The notes under the pieces are model-generated. The model did no database searches and had not been told where the DNA came from. It saw only the letters and a list, made by a program, of their open reading frames with translations. Positions 8,230-16,000 of a stretch of 16,466 nt of DNA are shown piece after piece. Origin of the DNA: an uncultured Flavobacteriia bacterium (GTDB lineage Bacteria > Bacteroidota > Bacteroidia > Flavobacteriales_D > Crocinitomicaceae); contig CAIYQV010000004.1 of assembly GCA_903928365.1 (NCBI GenBank), positions 1 through 16,466 on the forward strand, written 5' to 3'. Each line of letters opens with the position of its first letter. Positions within the stretch are counted from its first letter, which is position 1. The position numbers were made by a program, and so were the translations under genes.

Positions 8230-9051
8230 TTATATGAGCACTGGTGCTTCAATTACTTTGTTAAAAAAGTCAGACATTACTTTAACTTGCTGTTCTTCAG
8301 AAACAAACTCCTGTTTAAGGCAAGTTGCTTCTTCAAACACTGCTTTCAATTCAGGTGAAAGAGTTTCACTAGAAACGTTCACTCCGTCCGCATATTTGAT
8401 TGCAATTCTTGAAATGTTGGTGTGACTTGTATCCTTGAGTTGATCAGTTACCTCTTTTTCGAAACCATCAAAGGCAAGTTTTTCAGCAAATCGAGCGTCC
8501 CAATCTGGAGTGAAAGCGTCGTCATATAAGCTGTAGACCACTTTAGTATCAGCAAAATGTGGGTCCTTGTTGTATAATTTCTTAATGTAAAGTGACATCG
8601 GAGCGGTCATCCAACCATGGCAATGAATCACATCTGGTTGCCACCCCAATTTTTTCACGGTTTCCAAAACTCCGCGGCAAAAGAACATCGAACGCTCATC
8701 ATTATCACTGAAGTAGGCGTCTTTGTCATCGGTCACCGTATTCTTGCGTTTGAAGAATTCGTCATTGTCAATGAAATACACCTGCATTCTTGCGGCAGAT
8801 ATAGAAGCAACTTTAATGATTAGCGGGTGATCAGTATCGTCAATAATCAGGTTCATTCCGGATAATCGAATCACTTCATGCAATTGATGTCTGCGTTCAT
8901 TAATACTACCGAAACGCGGCGTGAAAACTCGGATCTCTTTTCCAGATTCCTGTATTCCCTGAGGAAGTCTTCTTGCTGTATTAGAGAGTTCTGTTTTTGG
9001 TAAAAAAGGATAGATCTCCTGAGAAACAAAAAGTATTTTCTTTTTCTCCAT
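8230..9051 (-). CDS. Truncated GT5 glycogen/starch synthase-like protein
   Basis: A 273-aa protein resembling only the N-terminal Rossmann half of GT5 glycogen synthases (usually ~480 aa). It starts with the typical ILFVSQEIYPF strand, has TPRFGSINERRHQ, and PDVIHCHGWMTA in place of the usual HxHDW segment. The ADP-glucose-binding KxGGL motif is changed to KTELS at 19-23, and the whole C-terminal GT-B domain, with its donor-binding residues, is absent. Genuine glycogen synthase activity is therefore doubtful, although such genes are usually named 'glycogen synthase'. The frame is intact and ends cleanly, so it is not an obvious pseudogene. The ATG at 9051 was chosen because the sequence conserved in the family starts there, 28 nt downstream of a good TAATTTTG box; the upstream TTG at 9111 would lie beyond that box. 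It is the first gene of the operon with DUF4270 and glmS. Confidence 0.85.
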   Translation of the reverse strand: MEKKKILFVSQEIYPFLPKTELSNTARRLPQGIQESGKEIRVFTPRFGSINERRHQLHEVIRLSGMNLIIDDTDHPLIIKVASISAARMQVYFIDNDEFFKRKNTVTDDKDAYFSDNDERSMFFCRGVLETVKKLGWQPDVIHCHGWMTAPMSLYIKKLYNKDPHFADTKVVYSLYDDAFTPDWDARFAEKLAFDGFEKEVTDQLKDTSHTNISRIAIKYADGVNVSSETLSPELKAVFEEATCLKQEFVSEEQQVKVMSDFFNKVIEAPVLI

Positions 9052-9078
9052 TCTGAAGTTGTGGGTCTTAAAACGCCA

Positions 9079-9086
9079 CAAAATTA
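9079..9086 (-). promoter_or_regulatory. -7 box TAATTTTG driving the GT5-like/DUF4270/glmS operon
   Basis: The minus strand reads TAATTTTG, a full match to the Bacteroidetes -7 consensus TAnnTTTG. A TTTG lies 22 nt further upstream (9112-9109), slightly longer than the usual -33 spacing. The predicted transcript would start near 9072, giving a leader of about 20 nt before the ATG at 9051. Confidence 0.65.
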
Positions 9087-9118
9087 CGGAAAAAAAGCGC
9101 AACGTGAACAAAAAGGAA

Positions 9119-9126
9119 TAGTTTTG
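9119..9126 (+). promoter_or_regulatory. -7 box TAGTTTTG upstream of panC
   Basis: TAGTTTTG matches TAnnTTTG exactly and lies 21 nt before the panC ATG at 9148, in a tight divergent arrangement with the minus-strand box at 9079-9086. I see no clear TTG at the -33 position, so the promoter may be weak or activator-dependent. Confidence 0.6.
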
Positions 9127-9147
9127 TCCATCCTGATCAACAGCTGG

Positions 9148-10008
9148 ATGAATACAGTAGAATTACATACACAGTCGGCGACTTTACAAAGCGTGATCGA
9201 ACGGTCGAAAGCAGAAGGCAAGAAAATTGGTTTTGTACCGACAATGGGAGCCTTGCACGAAGGCCATTTGAATCTAGTCAAAAGAGCATATTCAGAAAAT
9301 GACTTGGTAGTTGTCAGTATTTTTGTGAATCCAACCCAATTCAATAACCCAATGGATCTGGAGTTGTATCCGAGAATGCTGGATCAGGACCAAAAAGTAT
9401 TGTCATCACTTGGTTTTGATATTCTGTTGTTCGCTCCTTCCACTAAGGAAGTCTATCCCGAGCAGGATGTGTTTGAATCAGTTGATCTCAGGGGATTAGA
9501 AGATGTATTGGAAGGTACTTTTCGCCCTGGTCATTTTCAGGGGGTGGTGCATGTGGTTCGCAATCTTTTTCGAATTGTTCTTCCGCACAAAGCTTATTTT
9601 GGCCGCAAGGATCTGCAGCAACTTGCAGTAATTCGTTTCATGACCAAATATTTTGGGTTCGACATTGACATAGTTCCTTGCGACACCTTGCGTGAATCTA
9701 CCGGGTTGGCAATGAGTAGCAGAAACCTGAGATTATCAGAGAAAGAAAGAGAGGAAGCATTGATCATAATTCAAACGTTGCGAAAGGTCAATGAATGGAG
9801 TAAGACATTTACCCCTGAGGAGGTAAAAGAAAAGGCCGTGTCCTGTTTTACATCCGGTAATTTACGCCTTGAATATGTCGAGATAGTCGACGATCTGACC
9901 TTTAAAACACTTGATAAACAGTGGAGTGAAAAGAGTTCATGCTGCATTGCTGCCTATTGCGGTGAAGTTCGTTTGATCGATAATATGCCATGTAAAACGG
10001 AGCAGTAG
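9148..10008 (+). CDS. panC: Pantoate--beta-alanine ligase (pantothenate synthetase)
   Basis: Cytosolic ATP-dependent ligase that joins pantoate and beta-alanine to form pantothenate, the CoA precursor. The 286-aa length is typical. Visible motifs are VPTMGALHEGH at 30-40 with the two nucleotidyltransferase histidines (37 and 40), VNPTQFNNPMDLELYPR for pantoate/ATP binding, LEGTFRPGHFQGV, YFGRKDLQQLAVIR, and LAMSSRN preceded by RESTG (commonly REpdG). The ATG at 9148 gives the usual short N-terminus. The longer frame from GTG at 9061 would put coding sequence across the promoter box at 9119-9126 and adds 29 residues unlike the family. panD follows after 59 bp and supplies the beta-alanine, so both substrate supply and ligation are encoded together. 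Confidence 0.97.
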   Translation: MNTVELHTQSATLQSVIERSKAEGKKIGFVPTMGALHEGHLNLVKRAYSENDLVVVSIFVNPTQFNNPMDLELYPRMLDQDQKVLSSLGFDILLFAPSTKEVYPEQDVFESVDLRGLEDVLEGTFRPGHFQGVVHVVRNLFRIVLPHKAYFGRKDLQQLAVIRFMTKYFGFDIDIVPCDTLRESTGLAMSSRNLRLSEKEREEALIIIQTLRKVNEWSKTFTPEEVKEKAVSCFTSGNLRLEYVEIVDDLTFKTLDKQWSEKSSCCIAAYCGEVRLIDNMPCKTEQ

Positions 10009-10040
10009 GCTAAGGCTGTGCATAGGAAAGAAAATTCACT

Positions 10041-10048
10041 TACTTTTG
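10041..10048 (+). promoter_or_regulatory. -7 box TACTTTTG upstream of panD
   Basis: TACTTTTG matches TAnnTTTG and lies 19 nt before the panD ATG, within the 59-bp gap after panC. A degenerate TGTG lies about 20 nt upstream (10017-10020). It suggests that panD, the flippase-like gene and rfaE2 can be transcribed separately from panC. Confidence 0.6.
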
Positions 10049-10067
10049 TCCCCGAATTGACCAGCAA

Positions 10068-10418
10068 ATGTTGATACAGGTAGTTAAATCTAAGATCCAC
10101 AGAGTGAAAGTAACTCAGGCGGATCTCAATTACATCGGAAGTATAACGATCGACGAGGAATTGATGGAAGCTTCGAATTTAATCGAAGGCGAACGAGTTC
10201 AGATCGTTAATATCAATAACGGAGAGCGATTTGAAACGTACGTTATCAAAGGAGAACGTCGTACGGGTACCATTTGTCTGAATGGTCCTGCGGCCCGTCG
10301 CGTCGCGGTCGGAGATGTGATCATCATTATCGGCTACGGGTATATGGAGTTTGAAGAGGCCAAGAGTTTCAAGCCTTCACTTGTGTTCCCGAATGAGGAA
10401 ACGAATCTGATCAACTGA
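10068..10418 (+). CDS. panD: Aspartate 1-decarboxylase, pyruvoyl-dependent
   Basis: Decarboxylates L-aspartate to beta-alanine for the PanC reaction. It is made as an inactive proenzyme that cleaves itself to create a pyruvoyl group from serine. The 116-aa length is close to the E. coli protein. Numbering agrees exactly with E. coli: Lys9, the Gly24-Ser25 cleavage site (YIGSITID), Arg54 and Tyr58 (ERFETY), then TICLNGPAARRVAVGD. E. coli PanD needs the maturation factor PanM, but none is visible here and many bacterial PanD proteins self-process. The stop codon overlaps the ATG of the next gene by one base (TGATG), indicating translational coupling to the flippase-like gene. Confidence 0.98.
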   Translation: MLIQVVKSKIHRVKVTQADLNYIGSITIDEELMEASNLIEGERVQIVNINNGERFETYVIKGERRTGTICLNGPAARRVAVGDVIIIIGYGYMEFEEAKSFKPSLVFPNEETNLIN

Positions 10419-11449
10419 TGATCAAGAAAACCGTTCTGACACTGGTTAAAACGGTACTTCCCTTGCTTTTGGGGATCTATTTGATTTGGGTCTTCTTTTC
10501 TGGAATGGATCCAAGAGCGAAAGAGCTTTTTTACAAGGCACTGGCTGAAGCTAACTATTTCTGGATTTTTTTGTCGTTGCTGTTGGGATTCATTGCGTAC
10601 TTGTCGCGCGCTTGGCGTTGGGGTTTCGTTCTGGAACCACTTGGCTATAAAACCCCTTTCTGGCACAGGTACCACGCTATTCTGATCGGTTATATTGTAA
10701 ATCTTACGATCCCAAGAGCGGGGGAAGCGTCTAGGTCCGCCATGTTGTATCGTTCAGATGGTGTTCCTTTCTCCAGTTCCTTCGGAACCATTATTGCGGA
10801 GCGTGCTGTAGATCTTGTGATGCTGGGACTGGTAGCTTTGATGACGGCTTTAATGGGCTGGGGAGATTTTATGACAATCAAGCAACAGATTCAGGATCAG
10901 TTTGGCGATGCAGTGTTAAACAAACAAGGAGGTTTTCCCTGGAAATATGTCATCTATGGCTTGATCATTTTGGCAGGAGTGGGATTTGCTTACCTTTTTA
11001 TTTTCAAAGAAACCTTTCGTTCCAAGTTTCAAAACTTTGCAAAAGGAGTACTTCAGGGGGTGTTCTCCATTTTTACCTGTGGGAAGCCTTTTTCCTATAG
11101 CTTTCATACCCTTCTGATTTGGACTTCTTACATACTGATGTTCGCCTTGCCTTTTTATTCGTTGGAACAAACCTCCTCAGTCCCAATTGCAGGGATCCTA
11201 CTCGGTTTTATTGCCGGTTCTCTGGGAATTATGTTCACCAATGGAGGAATTGGCACCTATCCTTTGTTAGTTGGATTGGTGGTTACCTTTTATTTACAGA
11301 AGGATTATCCGGAAGATGCAAAAGCGGTGGGGAATGCACTTGGTGTGCTCATCTGGGCTACACAAACCATCCTCATGATCCTGTTGGGTTTAATTTCTCT
11401 CTGGTTGTTGCCAAAGAATTATTCAAAAGAAAATGAAGACGCTCACTAA
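10418..11449 (+). CDS. UPF0104 / lysylphosphatidylglycerol synthase TM-region (flippase-like) protein
   Basis: Polytopic inner-membrane protein of 343 aa with about eight hydrophobic segments (roughly residues 12-30, 47-64, 84-100, 125-146, 175-196, 228-248, 254-275, 308-335). The family signature lies after the third segment: IPRAGEASRSAMLYRSDGVP followed by GTIIAERAVDLV. This matches the membrane domain of MprF and stand-alone UPF0104 proteins, the proposed lipid flippase portion. The soluble aminoacyl-transferase domain of MprF is absent, so aminoacylation of lipids is not expected. The substrate is unknown; transport of a lipid or lipid-linked envelope precursor is inference. It starts inside the panD stop codon and overlaps the rfaE2 start by 17 nt, so it is in the middle of a tight operon. 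Confidence 0.9.
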   Translation: MIKKTVLTLVKTVLPLLLGIYLIWVFFSGMDPRAKELFYKALAEANYFWIFLSLLLGFIAYLSRAWRWGFVLEPLGYKTPFWHRYHAILIGYIVNLTIPRAGEASRSAMLYRSDGVPFSSSFGTIIAERAVDLVMLGLVALMTALMGWGDFMTIKQQIQDQFGDAVLNKQGGFPWKYVIYGLIILAGVGFAYLFIFKETFRSKFQNFAKGVLQGVFSIFTCGKPFSYSFHTLLIWTSYILMFALPFYSLEQTSSVPIAGILLGFIAGSLGIMFTNGGIGTYPLLVGLVVTFYLQKDYPEDAKAVGNALGVLIWATQTILMILLGLISLWLLPKNYSKENEDAH

Positions 11450-11948
11450 CATCCGACAGAAACTGGTATCCGTTGAAGAAGCTGTTGTTGTCATTCATGA
11501 ATGGCAGAGGAATAGTCAGAAAGTGGTGTTTACTAATGGATGTTTTGATATCCTTCATGAAGGACATGTTACGTATCTTGCTCAATCGGCTGATGAAGGT
11601 GATAAATTGATCATCGGTTTGAATACGGATGCATCAGTGAAACGTCAGGGGAAAGGAGATGACAGGCCTGTGAATGCTGAATTATCGAGGGCATTGATCC
11701 TTGCGGCTTTGGGATTTGTGGATCTTATCGTTCTATTTGATGATGATACTCCTTTGGAGTTGATAAAAGCACTTAAACCGGATATATTGGTGAAAGGAGC
11801 AGATTACGACCCCAATGAAACCGATGAAACTTCCAGAAAGTATATTGTAGGATCAAAAGAAATAAAAGCGAACGGAGGTACTGTTAAAGCAATTCCGCTG
11901 GTTCAGGGATTCTCTACTACGGCAATCCTGAACAAGATAAAAAAATAA
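11433..11948 (+). CDS. rfaE2: RfaE2-type D-glycero-beta-D-manno-heptose 1-phosphate adenylyltransferase
   Basis: Cytosolic nucleotidyltransferase of 171 aa equal to the C-terminal domain of HldE/RfaE, encoded alone. It is expected to transfer AMP to heptose-1-phosphate, forming ADP-heptose for lipopolysaccharide or surface glycans. The cytidylyltransferase-fold signature TNGCFDILHEGH is at 34-45, with NTDASVKRQGKGDDRPVN and LKPDILVKGADY further on, then GGTVKAIPLVQGFSTTAIL at the end. The kinase half (HldE domain I) is not in this window and must be elsewhere if the pathway is present. The close relative glycerol-3-phosphate cytidylyltransferase shares the first motif, but the GRP/PVN and KGADY segments favour RfaE2. 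The start overlaps the preceding gene by 17 nt, and the stop codon lies within the minus-strand terminator at 11939-11968. Confidence 0.9.
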   Translation: MKTLTNIRQKLVSVEEAVVVIHEWQRNSQKVVFTNGCFDILHEGHVTYLAQSADEGDKLIIGLNTDASVKRQGKGDDRPVNAELSRALILAALGFVDLIVLFDDDTPLELIKALKPDILVKGADYDPNETDETSRKYIVGSKEIKANGGTVKAIPLVQGFSTTAILNKIKK

Positions 11949-11968
11949 GGGCTACCTAAGCAGCCCTT
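11939..11968 (-). terminator. Intrinsic terminator of the PorP/SprF-like operon
   Basis: On the minus strand a 7-bp perfect stem (AAGGGCT with AGCCCTT, 11968-11962 and 11953-11947) with an 8-nt loop is followed by one A and then a run of seven T (11945-11939). This is a good Rho-independent terminator 29 nt past the porP-like stop. On the plus strand the same hairpin has no T tract, so it may only partly stop rfaE2 transcription. The T tract and stem base overlap the final codons and stop of rfaE2. Confidence 0.88.
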
Positions 11969-11997
11969 GTTATCTAAGCAAGTAGTATTCAACGTTA

Positions 11998-13035
11998 TTA
12001 AATCCTTGAGCGGAATCCACCGCCATCTCCAAGGTTGTATCGCAAGAACAATTCAAATCCTCCTTTGGCATTCGATACCGTGCGTAGCGCAGAAACATTG
12101 ATGTCATAAGCGAAACCGACAGAATAACAATCGTATTCAAACATGACCTTTCCAACGAATGCATCTTTAAAGCGATGGAAGACACCCAAATAAAAGGACA
12201 TCGGTCTGGTGAATCCTGTTACCATAGAACCTTCGCTTAACAAATACTTGTAATAGGTTCCGAGATAGACCTCATTTTCTGTTGCCTGACGCTGGAAGTA
12301 TACACCTGGCAAGAAGGAGCCACGCGTATTTTGTATACCGATAACGGCATTTACGAACGCGGAATAGCGCATATACAATTTCTCGTCGCCCTGACCGAGG
12401 AACGAATATTTTGGTCTGTTTACATGGTATGCTGCAACTCCCGCATTTAATGCAAATTGATTGTTTTGGGTCATGTAACCCGCATTTTTCTTGTAAGTAT
12501 AAACGAGACCTGTTCCTGCGTCAAGGTAGGTGAAACTTGCATTATTGAACACTTCCCCTGGTGCAGCAGTGGCATCATAAGCACCGTTCACATATTGTGA
12601 ACCCCATCTTCCTGCATTTGGATTAATGGACCGTTGACCAAAACCCGTATAAAGCCCTAATCCTATGGTACTGTTGCGGTCAATAATGAGATGGTACGCC
12701 AGGTTAACATTTACATTATTCGTAACGATCTTAAGGTCACCGGACTGGTCATTAAAAAAGTTTAATCCTCCGGCAATAATTCCTTTTCTATCCCTTTTTT
12801 TCTCATTGAATCGAGCATCAAAAGAAGCTGCGATGGTTTTGTAGGGTGTGGCAACACTTCTCCATTGACTTCTGTAATTAGCTACCCCCTGCATAGGGGA
12901 CAGTGCTCCCGCTAATGCAGGATTCAGTGTTAAAGGAGAAAACTCGGTATGAGAAAAATGGACATCCTGTGCCTTTAACTCACTATGCATCGAGGTAAGG
13001 ATGGCGCAAATAAGAAGGATCCAATTCTTTTTCAT
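11998..13035 (-). CDS. PorP/SprF family T9SS-associated outer-membrane protein
   Basis: A 345-aa predicted outer-membrane beta-barrel. It has a signal peptide (residues 1-22, ending LKAQ), followed by the family N-terminus DVHFSHTEFSPLTLNPALAGA and repeated amphipathic beta-strands rich in Gly, Tyr and Asn (e.g. NNVNVNLAYHLI, TIGLGLYTGFGQ, YLGTYYKYL). The last strands read VGFAYDINVSAL and FELFLRYNLG. PorP/SprF proteins work with the type IX secretion system. In Flavobacterium, SprF is needed to secrete the neighbouring SprB adhesin, and type B sorting-domain cargo is often encoded beside a SprF paralogue. Here the gene starts 20 bp after a type B cargo gene on the same strand, so this is most likely its dedicated partner (inference from context). 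ATG at 13035 gives a normal signal peptide. It could instead be a general PorP; the sequence alone cannot separate these. Confidence 0.93.
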   Translation of the reverse strand: MKKNWILLICAILTSMHSELKAQDVHFSHTEFSPLTLNPALAGALSPMQGVANYRSQWRSVATPYKTIAASFDARFNEKKRDRKGIIAGGLNFFNDQSGDLKIVTNNVNVNLAYHLIIDRNSTIGLGLYTGFGQRSINPNAGRWGSQYVNGAYDATAAPGEVFNNASFTYLDAGTGLVYTYKKNAGYMTQNNQFALNAGVAAYHVNRPKYSFLGQGDEKLYMRYSAFVNAVIGIQNTRGSFLPGVYFQRQATENEVYLGTYYKYLLSEGSMVTGFTRPMSFYLGVFHRFKDAFVGKVMFEYDCYSVGFAYDINVSALRTVSNAKGGFELFLRYNLGDGGGFRSRI

Positions 13036-13039
13036 AGGT

Positions 13040-13053
13040 CTAAATATATTTAG
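13040..13053. repeat. 14-bp perfect palindrome between the SprB-like and PorP/SprF-like genes
   Basis: CTAAATATATTTAG equals its own reverse complement and fills most of the 20-bp gap between the two genes. It could be a small operator, a weak mRNA hairpin that sets the ratio of the two products, or an AT-rich coincidence. There is no adjoining T tract, so it is not a terminator. Confidence 0.5.
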
Positions 13054-13055
13054 TT

Positions 13056-16000
13056 TTATCGTATCAACGTTACATTACCTGATTCTTCTACGTATTCTCC
13101 ATTGTGTAATGTGACAATGAGTTTGTATGCGAACACTCCTGCATTCAGTTCTTTCCCTTTAAAGGTGCCGTCCCAGCAGAGATTTGTCGTAGTCGTTTCG
13201 AATACTTTATTCCCCCATCTGTCGTAAACTGTATAGCTTAAAGAAGTGATACAATTTCCGTAGACACATAAATGCTGGTTTTCAGGGTTGCTACTCGAAC
13301 CACTTGGTGCAAAAACAGTCGGTACATACAATTCACCACAATCTTCGATCACAATGATGGTAACTGTTGCCGTTCCTGTACAGCCTGTAGCATCTGTTCC
13401 AGTTACAATGTAGTTCGTGGATTGAGAAGGAGATGCCTCAGGATTCGGACAGTCTGTACAACTTAATCCTGTTGCTGGAGTCCAGTTATAACTGTTCGCT
13501 CCTGAAGTTGAAAGGGCAACCGTATCTCCCTGATTGATCGTTATAAGATCCGGAGTAGCTGTTATCACCAAGGAACCTGTTGTGAGTACCGTGCCCGTGC
13601 TCGAAGTGGTACATCCGGAAGCGTCCGTAATGGTTGCTGTATAGATGCCAGGAGCAAGATTGGATGCTGTTGAAGCAGATCCTCCAGAAGGTGACCAACT
13701 GTATGTGTATGGCGCAGTTCCTCCCGATGCTGAAAGGGCTATAGATCCATTTGTACTGCCACAATCTGCTGGTGTGATGGTATTCGATACACTTATAGCT
13801 GTTGGTTCTGTGATGGTAACTGAAGCTGAACCAATGCAACTCGATGCATCACTTACAGCAACCGTATAGGTTCCTGCGGACAATCCCGTCGCTGTAGATG
13901 CTGTACCTCCAGATGGCGTCCATGCATAAGTATATGGACTGGTTCCCCCAGTTGCAGTAACAGTAGCCGAACCATCGGATCCTCCATTACACGTGACATT
14001 CGTCTGAGATGAAACGTTTACAGTCGGACCTCCAATCGTGTTCACAACTACTCCAAGTGTCGAAGTACATCCATTTTGATCAGTTACAGTTACGGTATAC
14101 GTTCCTCCCGGAATGGTTGAAGCCGTTGAACTTGTTCCTCCAATCGGAGACCAGGCATAACTTAAGGTTCCCGTTCCTCCTGATGCAGTAACGGATGCGG
14201 CACCATCACTTACTCCGCAGTTCGCCGGGGTGATTGTTCCCTGAGTAATAGAAATTGCATTGGGTTGAGCTATAGTAACAGAAATGCTACTGGAACAACC
14301 TCCTGCATCCGTGACTGTTGCAGTGTAAGTACCTGCTGCTAAAGAACTTTGGGTTGCGCCACTTAATCCACCGGGTGACCAGCTATAGGAAAGTGCTCCC
14401 GAACCTCCTGAACCTGATACCGTTGCAGCTCCGTTTGTACCACCATTACATGTCACATCAGTGGAGGATGTCAACGTAAGTGTTGGAGCACCATTTGCAC
14501 TTACCGAAACAGTTGATGTGGCTGTACAGCTGTTGGCATCACTCACGGTTACCGTGTATGTGCCAGCTGCCAAATTGTTTGCAGTTGCTGCTGATCCACC
14601 GGAAGGTGACCATGAATACGTGTAAGATCCAGTTCCACCTGTGGCATTTGCTGCTGCCGTTCCTGTACTCGAACCGCAGTTTGTCGCAGTCGAGGAGGTA
14701 CTAACACTTACTGCTGAAGCTGGTTGAGTGATTGTTGCCGATGAGGTCCCTGTGCAGCCATTCTGACTTGTCGCGGTGACGGTATATGTTCCTGCTGTTA
14801 AGTTGCTGAGTGTTGCTCCTGAACCCGAAGGAGACCAAGAGTAAGTGTATGAGCCTGTTGTTCCACTCGCAGAAGCGGTAATGGCACCATTAGATCCGCC
14901 GAAACAAGAAACGTTCGTTGGAGCAGTGTTTACTGTGATAGTCACTCCAGAACAAGGATCTGATCCGCAAGGAAGGATAGTGGACACATCATTGATCACG
15001 ATTGTACCACCAGCGTTGTCCAATACTTGTATCTGAGTTGCACCGGAAGGAGGAGTTACCGTTGTTCCTGTAGCAAAAGTGCTCCATCCTGCTGGCGCAG
15101 AACATGATGTTGCAGGGAAAATACCGTTGAGACATTGACCCAGGAATGCGTTCCAAGTATACCCACACGTTTCACATTCTGTCTGGTTGGTAATTGTGAT
15201 AGTTTGAGCTGACTGATATTCTTGCCATGTATACGGAGCTGTTCCGTTGGAAACAGTCAAGTCTCCGTTGGTTTCCTCACAAACCTGAAGCGAAGTACAA
15301 GGGTTCACAGTTAATGTTGCCGTCCCTGTTCCACAGGCAAGCGTGTATGTTACAGTAAATGTTCCGGCACCAGCTGTGGATGGCGTGAATACCCCTGTAC
15401 TGTTATTAAATCCTGCAGTTGCTGGAAAAATACTCCAGGTGCCACCGGTTGTTCCTGGCGAAAGCGTTACTGGAGAATCAGTCACACAAAGGTCGCCCGG
15501 TGAACAAATGCTAGCGTTGCAACAAGTGAAAGCTATTGGGGAGCAAGCGGAAGCTGCAAAGGTCTGTACACCACCACTTCTGGAAGAAGAAGAGCTGTTG
15601 CCGCTGCCTCCACAGGCAATGATCTCTCCGTTGGTATTCACTTCCACATCATATACACTGAATGAAGTTGAATAGGAACCTATTTGAGTAAGCGATTGGT
15701 TAAATGCATAAACGCCTGTTTTAGATCCAACATAGATATTTCCGCAGTTGTCTATAGAAATTCCGCTGTTCTGAGTTTGGTATTGTCCAAGACTGGCAGA
15801 CCATCCGCCATTCGGAATGGTTACGGATTGGAGTATGGCTCCGGTGTTGAAATCACGTTTATCCAAGCGGTCACCTCTGTTCACGAAAATGAATCCATTG
15901 TAATAAGCGATGGCTTCGATTCCGGAATTATCGTAACGGAAATTCTCACATTTGTAGGACATGTTGTACCCATTTGCTACTCTGAACGGTCCGGTTTCTC

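Noticed and set aside
9052..9111. N-terminal extension of the GT5-like protein from TTG at 9111
   Set aside because: It would include the minus-strand promoter box, and the family sequence begins at the ATG at 9051.
9061..9147. N-terminal extension of PanC from GTG at 9061
   Set aside because: The extension crosses the TAGTTTTG promoter box and is unlike PanC N-termini; ATG at 9148 gives the family length.
13575..14924. CRISPR-like or DNA-level tandem repeat array
   Set aside because: The periodicity of about 228 bp is explained by protein modules; DNA copies differ at many synonymous sites and there are no short identical repeats with unique spacers.
13645..15675. Open frames on the plus strand opposite the SprB-repeat gene (e.g. 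14845-15036, 15343-15675)
   Set aside because: They are low-complexity shadows of the Thr/Ser/Gly-rich codons on the minus strand, with no promoter and no recognisable protein features.
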